In this document: positions 1 to 5,059 of the stretch, piece by piece
Position numbering within the stretch: position 1 is the stretch's first letter
Layout of the letters: each line of letters starts with the position of its first letter
Translations under genes and position numbers: made by a program
Origin: Chloroflexota bacterium
Lineage (GTDB): Bacteria; Chloroflexota; Dehalococcoidia; UBA2979
Assembly (NCBI GenBank): GCA_002725365.1
Contig: PBOW01000003.1
Location: 25,622-30,680, forward strand
Direction of reading: 5' to 3'
DNA: 5,059 nt
Notes under the pieces: model-generated
The model's database searches: none
What the model was told of the DNA's origin: nothing
The model's input: the letters and a program-made list of their open reading frames with translations, nothing else

Positions 1-13
1 TGACGAATTTCAT

Positions 14-859
14 GTGCTTGAGACTGGAACAATTCTGGACGAGATAGTGCGCTCTAGGAAGCAAATACTGGAAGTAGAGAAGGGCGAGCTGCCGCTGTCT
101 GCAATTGTTGGTTCTATTGAGGGTGACAAACGTAAACAAGGGATTAAAGTTGATTTTGCCGAGCGACTTCGAACGGGAACAGACCGCACGGCGGGAGGGG
201 CAAAACTTCGTGTGATTGGAGAAGTCAAACGAGCCTCTCCTAGCAAGGGTGTGTTCAATGACAAACTTAACGCGGTTGCTCAGGCTGAGAAGTATGCCGC
301 GGCAGGGTGCGCGGCCGTCAGTGTGCTCACTGAACAAAACTTTTTCAAAGGATCGGCAGGTGACTTGTCAGACATCTATGAACATATGGGACACGATGCT
401 GATCGTCCGGCTCTCCTTAGAAAAGACTTTTTATTCGATCCTTATCAAATATTCGAGTCGCGCTATTTGGGTGCTGACGCAATTTTGCTGATTGTTTCTA
501 TCTTGGGAGTGGACTTGCTTAGCCGTCTAATTGAAGTCACTCGAGAATTAGGTATGGAAGCTTTAGTAGAAGTCCATACCGAGGAAGAACTTAGAATTGC
601 CGAATCTGTAGGAGCTCGGGTCATAGGAATTAACAATAGGAATCTCAGTACTTTCTCTGAAGATTTGGGCACCTTCGAAAGGCTCTCGAAGTTATGTTCG
701 TCTCAAGTCGTTCTGGTAGCTGAAAGTGCAATTAGTTCCAGATCGGATGCGGAACGCATGCATAGATCGGGTGCGACAGCACTACTTGTGGGTGAGTCTC
801 TAGTTCGGTCGGGAAATGTGGACGATTTTGCTGGAAGTCTAATGTTGCTGGAGAACTAA
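14..859 (+). CDS. trpC: Indole-3-glycerol phosphate synthase
   Basis: Cytosolic TIM-barrel enzyme that closes the indole ring, converting CdRP to indole-3-glycerol phosphate in tryptophan synthesis. Visible family marks are EVKRASPSKG (residues 70-79, with Glu70 and Lys72 in the places of known active-site residues), LTEQNFFKGS (105-114), RKDF (136-139, Lys137 the likely catalytic lysine), LVEVH (Glu186), IGINNRNL (204-211), AESAI (236-240) and the phosphate-binding VGES (259-262). The barrel is complete. At 281 residues it is slightly longer than the usual 250-270, mainly from a loose segment at about residues 34-64 before the first strand. The start chosen is the GTG at 14, since MLETGTILDEI matches the usual N-terminus. 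However, the frame stays open to the left edge and no Shine-Dalgarno is seen in the 13 bases present, so a start outside the window is possible. It is followed by trpF after 3 bases. Function is very secure, the start less so. Confidence 0.97.
   Translation: MLETGTILDEIVRSRKQILEVEKGELPLSAIVGSIEGDKRKQGIKVDFAERLRTGTDRTAGGAKLRVIGEVKRASPSKGVFNDKLNAVAQAEKYAAAGCAAVSVLTEQNFFKGSAGDLSDIYEHMGHDADRPALLRKDFLFDPYQIFESRYLGADAILLIVSILGVDLLSRLIEVTRELGMEALVEVHTEEELRIAESVGARVIGINNRNLSTFSEDLGTFERLSKLCSSQVVLVAESAISSRSDAERMHRSGATALLVGESLVRSGNVDDFAGSLMLLEN
850..855 (+). promoter_or_regulatory. Ribosome binding site of trpF
   Basis: GGAGAA lies inside the last codons of trpC and ends 7 bases before the ATG at 863. 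It supports that start and implies that trpF translation is coupled to the end of trpC, whose TAA is at 857-859. Confidence 0.7.
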
Positions 860-862
860 TAT

Positions 863-1621
863 ATGGTTCGTGCATCCGCCCCACCTCTAGTTAAAATATG
901 CGGGAATCAGAGCCCTGCTGATATTATTGCAGCTGCTCGCAGTGGAGCGGATTTCGTCGGGATAATTTTCGCGGATTCCCCTAGAAAAGTGACAGTCCAG
1001 ACGGCTAGGGCGATGGTTAGGGAACTTGGCTCCCCTCTGAATCACCATGAACTTGTTCTTCCACCACCGATGATGCGTGGTGAGGTTCCTACTGATGAGT
1101 TGACGGACTGGTGTCGTCAGGGTACCGAAAAGCTCACGACTTACTTAAGCCAGAAACGACCATTGGTTGTAGGGGTATTTGCAAATCAACACCCTGACGA
1201 AGTCAATGCTATAACTGAAGAGACTGGGGTCGATTTAGTGCAGTTGTCTGGAACAGAGCCGTGGGATGACTCACTGCTGATAAACCGGCAAATTATAAAA
1301 GCTGTTCACGTTGCTGCGCCTACCGATGGACAGGAGTTACTTTCGAATATTCCTTCACAGAGGTCGTTGTTGATCATGCTTGATTCCAAGGATGAAGAAC
1401 GTTTCGGCGGTACTGGAAAAAAGATCCCATTTGAGACTTCCCGCCAGATCTCTATCGAAATACCGATCATGCTGGCTGGGGGATTGACGCCTGACAATGT
1501 CTCTGAGGTGGTAAGGGAAGTGAATCCATGGGCAGTTGACGTATCTAGTGGCACTGAAACTGACGGAAAAAAAGACCACATGAAGGTCGCATCATTTATT
1601 GCGGCGGCAAAGTCATTGTGA
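863..1621 (+). CDS. trpF: Phosphoribosylanthranilate isomerase with an extra segment
   Basis: Cytosolic TIM-barrel enzyme that carries out the Amadori rearrangement of phosphoribosylanthranilate to CdRP, the substrate of TrpC encoded just upstream. Seen in order: VKICG (residues 10-14, Cys13 the expected general base), DFVGIIFADSPRKVT (30-44), VVGVFANQ (102-109), VQLSG (126-130, where most family members have QLHG), MLDSK (172-176, Asp174 the expected general acid), FGGTGK (181-186), LAGGLTPDNV (204-213) and the phosphate-site DVSSGTE (226-232). At 252 residues it is about 40 longer than the usual 200-210. The excess lies at about residues 57-97, between the second and third strands, and includes a PPP stretch and a hydrophilic helix-like part. 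All catalytic positions remain, so it should be active. The ATG at 863 has a good ribosome binding site. The stop lies 20 bases before the trpB start. Confidence 0.95.
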   Translation: MVRASAPPLVKICGNQSPADIIAAARSGADFVGIIFADSPRKVTVQTARAMVRELGSPLNHHELVLPPPMMRGEVPTDELTDWCRQGTEKLTTYLSQKRPLVVGVFANQHPDEVNAITEETGVDLVQLSGTEPWDDSLLINRQIIKAVHVAAPTDGQELLSNIPSQRSLLIMLDSKDEERFGGTGKKIPFETSRQISIEIPIMLAGGLTPDNVSEVVREVNPWAVDVSSGTETDGKKDHMKVASFIAAAKSL

Positions 1622-1627
1622 TGAGTT

Positions 1628-1633
1628 AAGGAG
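1628..1633 (+). promoter_or_regulatory. Ribosome binding site that fixes the trpB start
   Basis: AAGGAG is the strongest Shine-Dalgarno seen in the window. It ends 8 bases before the GTG at 1642 but only 2 bases before the TTG at 1636, so it favours the GTG as the true start of trpB. Confidence 0.8.
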
Positions 1634-1641
1634 TATTGTTT

Positions 1642-2832
1642 GTGACAATTGTTAATAACAATAGCAAGCCAGGATATTTTGGTGAATTTGGTGGCCAGTT
1701 CGTGCCGGAAACTTTGATGCCAGCCTTGATTCAGCTCGAGCAGGCATATTATGAAGCGCTGAAGGATGAAGAATTTCGGGCAGCACTGGACAAGCTACTC
1801 GTTGACTACGTTGGTCGGCCTACGCCGCTGACTTTGGCAGAGAGGCTTTCTGACAAACTTGGTATTTCAATTTATTTGAAGAGGGAAGATTTGTGTCATA
1901 CCGGAGCCCACAAGATTAATGCCGTTCTTGCTCAGGCCCTGCTTGCGAAACGCATGGGTAAGAGAAGGATCATTGCAGAAACTGGTGCTGGTCAACATGG
2001 AGTTGCCACCGCTACAGCGTGCGCTTTGTTGGATCTTGACTGTGTCATATATATGGGTCAAGTAGATATGGATCGACAAGCGTTGAATGTGTTCAAAATG
2101 AAGGTACTTGGAGCAGATGTTGTGGGAGTAGATACAGGTTCTCGAACACTTAAAGATGCAACCAGTGAGGCAATACGGGACTGGGTTACTACCGTCAGAG
2201 ACACTTACTACATTATCGGATCCGCCATCGGCCCTCACCCTTATCCAACAATAGTGAGAGATCTACAAGATGTTATTGGCCGTGAAGCACGTGCTCAGAT
2301 CATTGAAATCACAGGGGATTTGCCAGGAGTTGTTATGGCTTGTGTAGGAGGTGGCTCGAATGCAATCGGAATGTTTAACGCGTTCAAAGATGATCAGGTG
2401 CGACTGATCGGTGTTGAGGCTGCGGGCCGTGGACTGGATAGTGAGCATGCAGCAACACTATCTATGGGCCGACCAGGTGTTTTACACGGGACCCACACGT
2501 ATTTGCTTCAGGATAAGGATGGTCAGGTAGCACCTGTACATTCAGTTTCTGCTGGTCTCGATTATCCTGGCGTTGGACCGGAGCATGCCTGGCTTAAAAT
2601 CTCTGAGCGGGCTGAATACTATTCTGCTACTGATCAGGAGGCATTGCACGCTTTTCAGCAGCTATCGGAGTTGGAAGGGATTATTCCGGCCCTTGAACCG
2701 TCGCATGCTCTCGCAGCTCTCGATAGGCTGACCACCACGGGTGAAATCTCGACGTCAGAGACAGTGATCGTCAATCTAAGTGGCAGAGGAGATAAGGATA
2801 TGGAGACGGTTGCACGAGAACTTAAGGTCTAG
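1642..2832 (+). CDS. trpB: Tryptophan synthase beta chain
   Basis: PLP enzyme that condenses indole with L-serine to give tryptophan, normally as an alpha2-beta2 complex with TrpA that channels indole. The 396 residues are the normal family length. Seen in order: [16 protein letters not shown] near the N-terminus, [14 protein letters not shown] (residues 80-93, Lys91 the PLP lysine, with Cys86 where Asn is common), AETGAGQHG (112-120, Glu113 the catalytic acid), [10 protein letters not shown] (193-202), the phosphate-binding GGGSNA (236-241), [12 protein letters not shown] (304-315), ALEPSHA (350-356) and NLSGRGDKD (378-386, Ser380 near the pyridine nitrogen). These mark the TrpA-dependent TrpB1 type, not the stand-alone TrpB2. 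The start is set at the GTG at 1642 because AAGGAG at 1628-1633 is ideally spaced for it. No trpA follows: the next gene, 32 bases on, encodes a membrane protease. Confidence 0.97.
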   Translation: MTIVNNNSKPGYFGEFGGQFVPETLMPALIQLEQAYYEALKDEEFRAALDKLLVDYVGRPTPLTLAERLSDKLGISIYLKREDLCHTGAHKINAVLAQALLAKRMGKRRIIAETGAGQHGVATATACALLDLDCVIYMGQVDMDRQALNVFKMKVLGADVVGVDTGSRTLKDATSEAIRDWVTTVRDTYYIIGSAIGPHPYPTIVRDLQDVIGREARAQIIEITGDLPGVVMACVGGGSNAIGMFNAFKDDQVRLIGVEAAGRGLDSEHAATLSMGRPGVLHGTHTYLLQDKDGQVAPVHSVSAGLDYPGVGPEHAWLKISERAEYYSATDQEALHAFQQLSELEGIIPALEPSHALAALDRLTTTGEISTSETVIVNLSGRGDKDMETVARELKV

Positions 2833-2864
2833 GCTCATTCCGTTGATTCTGGACTAACTCTCCG

Positions 2865-3569
2865 ATGCGGAACGAACTGAGATATACGGATTCGCTATGG
2901 GTGCTTTCGGGGACAATTGGGGCTTTGATAGCGGTAGGTGGCATCGCCTTACTTCTGATGGATCGAGTCATTCTCGTAGAAGAGCTGCAAGAATCTTTGC
3001 TTTGGGTGGTGTTGCTGACGTGGCAATTAATGACCATAGTTGTTGTGTTCTTAGTTGTTCAACGTAGAGGTGACTTTTCATTACTCTTACGTCTCAATAA
3101 ATTTCCAGATTTGAACCTGATATTTTTGACTTTGGGAGCAGCTTATATCGTACTGTTTACTTATGGAGCGGTGATTGTTTTCCTAGAGACAATATTCGGT
3201 ATTGATCTGTCGTTTCTAAAGGAAACAAACTCTATACCAAGTGCAGGATCTGATGGTCGGCCTGTGTTCGCCTGGGTTTTAATAGGCTTAGCAGCGATTA
3301 TTGGTGCTCCTATATCTGAGGAGCTTCTTTATAGAGGTGTCATCTTTCAATCACTGAGCTCGAAGGTGACACCCCGGTGGGGAGCAGTTATAAGTGCAGG
3401 ACTTTTCGGTCTGGCTCATCTAAGTATTGGGGCTTTAATCCCAATTTTCTGTATAGGACTGATATTTTCTAGGGCGTTGCACAAATATGAGAATTTGTGG
3501 GTACCAATCGGAGCACATATAGGATTTAACAGTGTTGGATACCTTGTAACGTTGTTTTTCGAGCTCTGA
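2865..3569 (+). CDS. CPBP family intramembrane metalloprotease (CAAX/Abi type)
   Basis: Integral membrane protein of 234 residues, the usual size for the family. The three family motifs are complete: EELLYRG (residues 152-158, the EExxxR motif), FGLAH (181-185, His185) and HIGFN (218-222, His218 and Asn222). These residues form the active site in the Rce1/CPBP fold. Hydrophobic spans lie at about 11-33, 43-66, 85-108, 134-150, 171-187, 189-204 and 211-230, with the catalytic motifs in the C-terminal half. Bacterial relatives serve in bacteriocin self-immunity, peptide maturation or membrane-protein processing, but the substrate here cannot be told. The ATG at 2865 is the first usable start after an in-frame TGA at 2844-2846. 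Its ribosome binding site is poor (GGA 11 bases upstream). It lies 32 bases after trpB with no terminator between, so it is probably read from the trp transcript. Its stop faces moaA across 7 bases. Confidence 0.88.
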   Translation: MRNELRYTDSLWVLSGTIGALIAVGGIALLLMDRVILVEELQESLLWVVLLTWQLMTIVVVFLVVQRRGDFSLLLRLNKFPDLNLIFLTLGAAYIVLFTYGAVIVFLETIFGIDLSFLKETNSIPSAGSDGRPVFAWVLIGLAAIIGAPISEELLYRGVIFQSLSSKVTPRWGAVISAGLFGLAHLSIGALIPIFCIGLIFSRALHKYENLWVPIGAHIGFNSVGYLVTLFFEL

Positions 3570-3576
3570 CGTTGGA

Positions 3577-4626
3577 TCATCCACCGATATATGACATCTC
3601 GATCTTTTCATCATTCGTGAATTTGGTAGGACCTGAGGATCTCAATTCTGAATATCTATCGTCGCGTTTTTCCCACAAGGCCAAGATTTTTTCTGATATT
3701 TCTCTATGGGTAGAGCCATTTCTAAGTTCATGAGCTAGGTCCAAGCTACTGCCAACTGCAAAGAGGCAAGTATAGATTTTTCCGTCAGCAGATATTCGTG
3801 CTCGGGTGCAAGAGCTACAAAAGGGCTGACTGACGGAGGAGATGAAGCCTAACTCACCCTTGCCATCACTGAACTTATATCTACTAGCTACCTCTCCCAT
3901 GTAGTTCGGAGATACTGCCTCCAATGGATACATTCCCTGAATAGTCTCAAGTAATTGGGAGCTTGCAATCATCTCAGACATTTCCCAGTTATTGGTACTA
4001 CCTACATCCATGAATTCAATAAAGCGGACGATGTCACCGGATTTACGACAATAATCAACTAAGTCAAGGATGGTGTTTTCATTCCAACCACGTCGAATAA
4101 CCGTATTTATCTTCACGGGCTGAAATCCGGCTTTTCTTGCAGATTCGAGGCCATCGAGAACCCTATCAAGAGAGATAGACACGTCGCTCATTTTGCTGAA
4201 GGTAGTATCGTCAACTGCATCTAGCGACACTGTAAGTCGACCGAGTCCTGCGCGGCGTAGATCCTGCGCTAGCGTGGTAAGCAGGGAACCATTTGTGGTC
4301 ATAGCGATATCAATCCCGCCAATTGAGTTGATCCCTTGGATAATTTCGAGAAGGTCCATTCTCAGAGTCGGCTCTCCGCCGGTAATTCGAATCTTACTTA
4401 TCCCAAGAGACCGGAAAATCGTTGCGCTACGTACTACCTCTTCGGATGTAAGAGTGGATTGCTTACTAAGGTATTCATAATTGGCTCCAAAGATTTCCTT
4501 AGGCATACAGTATGGACAACGAAAGTTGCACTTATCAGTTACCGATATTCGGAGATCTTTAAGCGGTCGTCCCAATGCATCGAGGCTCTCGAGTGAATCA
4601 AGAAATTCGCCGGCGTTTGTGTTCAT
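3577..4626 (-). CDS. moaA: GTP 3',8-cyclase (radical SAM)
   Basis: Cytosolic radical-SAM enzyme that converts GTP to 3',8-cH2GTP, which MoaC turns into cyclic pyranopterin monophosphate, opening molybdenum cofactor synthesis. With the ATG at 4626 as start (349 residues) it shows LRISVTDKCNFRCPYCMP, whose CxxxCxxC cysteines 33, 37 and 40 hold the SAM cluster. Next come ITGGEPTLR (81-89), TTNGSLL (110-116), LTVSLDAV (131-138) and KINTVIRRG (172-180). The second cluster site is CX2CX13C (Cys270, 273, 287) within QPFCSSCTRARIS. The protein ends in GlyGly, the C-terminal tail that MoaA inserts into its active site. All catalytic features are intact. The start is the weaker point: the ATG at 4626 has only AAGG 2 bases upstream, and it overlaps the 3' end of the rodZ-like gene by 29 bases. 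A GTG at 4662 or a TTG at 4575 are alternatives. No other Mo-cofactor gene is in the window. Confidence 0.96.
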   Translation of the reverse strand: MNTNAGEFLDSLESLDALGRPLKDLRISVTDKCNFRCPYCMPKEIFGANYEYLSKQSTLTSEEVVRSATIFRSLGISKIRITGGEPTLRMDLLEIIQGINSIGGIDIAMTTNGSLLTTLAQDLRRAGLGRLTVSLDAVDDTTFSKMSDVSISLDRVLDGLESARKAGFQPVKINTVIRRGWNENTILDLVDYCRKSGDIVRFIEFMDVGSTNNWEMSEMIASSQLLETIQGMYPLEAVSPNYMGEVASRYKFSDGKGELGFISSVSQPFCSSCTRARISADGKIYTCLFAVGSSLDLAHELRNGSTHREISEKILALWEKRDDRYSELRSSGPTKFTNDEKIEMSYIGG

Positions 4627-5059
4627 AGCCTTGAGTGTACATATGTTTGGACCGTAGTGCACGCGGGTGCATCACGGATAGGACTATTGGGAAAGTCAGG
4701 TCGATGATATTTGTGGTCTGATCGCTTGTGTTGTCTAGATTAAGAAGTTCCGTGATTGAGTAGTTGTTTTGAAACCATACTATGGATCCTACTACGAGTA
4801 TTATGAGGGCCGCCAGAGATATTATTTCGATACGTAGTTCCTGCACGTTTCGAGACCGTTTTTTCATGAGACCTATACTGGGGTTTAGATGACTTGGCTT
4901 GTTTAGGACATTGGAGATATTATCCGCATGCGTGTTAGGATTGGTCAGGCCCACAGCGGTGGCATAGTTAAAGGTAGCACCGCGCGAGTAAACTCGTGCG
5001 GGAAGACGATCCCACTGGCCCTGCTCAATCGATTCAAGAATTTGCGCATTCACAAAAGT
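4598..5059 (-). CDS. RodZ-like helix-turn-helix membrane protein, N-terminus beyond the window
   Basis: The reading frame is open to the right edge, so the 5' end is missing and the GTG at 5051-5053 is probably internal. Numbering from that GTG, residues 1-36 (ILESIEQGQWDRLPARVYSRG, then ATFNYATAVGL) match the second half of the HTH_25 domain of RodZ/YfgA proteins, where the pattern is ALExGxxxxLPxxVYxRGFLRxYAxxLGL. Then come a polar linker (37-62), a basic stretch MKKRSR (63-68), one membrane span (about 76-94, at nt 4772-4828) and a 57-residue tail. The topology, with HTH inside and tail outside, is that of RodZ, which links MreB to the cell wall machinery. The usual extracytoplasmic beta domain (DUF4115) is not seen and the end is short and basic. 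The last 29 bases overlap moaA. A cell-shape role is an inference from the family; many such HTH proteins are uncharacterised. If the HTH match were wrong, a small 89-residue membrane protein from the ATG at 4867 would be the fallback. Confidence 0.72.
   Translation of the reverse strand, partial: TFVNAQILESIEQGQWDRLPARVYSRGATFNYATAVGLTNPNTHADNISNVLNKPSHLNPSIGLMKKRSRNVQELRIEIISLAALIILVVGSIVWFQNNYSITELLNLDNTSDQTTNIIDLTFPIVLSVMHPRALRSKHMYTQGYEHKRRRIS

Noticed and set aside
1..3. TGA at the left edge as the stop codon of an upstream trpD
   Set aside because: It is plausible by operon order, but three bases cannot show which gene ends there.
10..264. An 84-codon minus-strand frame inside trpC
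   Set aside because: It is Ser/Pro-rich with no domain and is opposite well-conserved trpC sequence, so it is a shadow frame.
1867..2238. A 123-codon open frame on the minus strand inside trpB
   Set aside because: It lies wholly within the conserved core of trpB, its translation shows no family motif, and it has many Cys, Ser and His in the pattern of an antisense shadow.
2838..2872. Inverted repeat TTCCG / CGGAA between trpB and the protease gene, considered as a terminator
   Set aside because: The stem is only 5 bases with a loop of about 25, runs into the protease coding region and has no T-run.
4193..4596. Two plus-strand open frames opposite moaA
   Set aside because: They are rich in Ser and Arg, lack motifs and overlap conserved radical-SAM motifs on the other strand.
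4627..4662. GTG at 4662 as the start of moaA
   Set aside because: It adds 12 residues that do not resemble MoaA N-termini, has no Shine-Dalgarno and lengthens the overlap with the upstream gene to 65 bases.
4948..5049. A 34-codon frame from the ATG at 5049 on the minus strand as a separate small gene
   Set aside because: It overlaps the RodZ-like HTH frame, which has clear family pattern, and its own translation resembles nothing and ends early.

Overview
The window holds six protein-coding genes and almost no non-coding DNA. On the plus strand are the distal genes of a tryptophan operon, trpC (indole-3-glycerol phosphate synthase), trpF (phosphoribosylanthranilate isomerase) and trpB (tryptophan synthase beta). 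They are followed 32 bases later by a CPBP/CAAX-type intramembrane protease gene. On the minus strand, facing this cluster, lie the 3' part of a RodZ-like helix-turn-helix membrane protein gene (cut by the right edge) and moaA (GTP 3',8-cyclase, first step of molybdenum cofactor synthesis). The two convoys meet tail to tail with only 7 bases between the stop codons of the protease gene and moaA.

The three trp genes are tightly packed (3 and 20 bases between them) and surely co-transcribed. TrpF turns phosphoribosylanthranilate into CdRP, TrpC turns CdRP into indole glycerol phosphate, and TrpB joins indole to serine. The notable absence is trpA: its normal place directly after trpB is taken by the protease gene, although TrpB is a canonical TrpA-partnered type. 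Other oddities are an extra segment of about 40 residues in TrpF, a RodZ-like protein with a very short extracytoplasmic part, and an overlap of the rodZ-like gene with the start of moaA.

The organism is a bacterium using the standard code (TAA, TGA and TAG all terminate genes here) with GTG as well as ATG starts and a moderate GC content (high forties percent by eye). A single-membrane-span HTH/RodZ protein, a long TrpF and a MoaA with a CMPKEIFG-type segment would fit an uncultured Chloroflexota lineage, but that placement is only an impression. No RNA genes, CRISPR array, insertion sequence or phage gene were seen. I found no clear new system; the gene order around trpB and the rodZ-moaA junction are the parts most worth checking.
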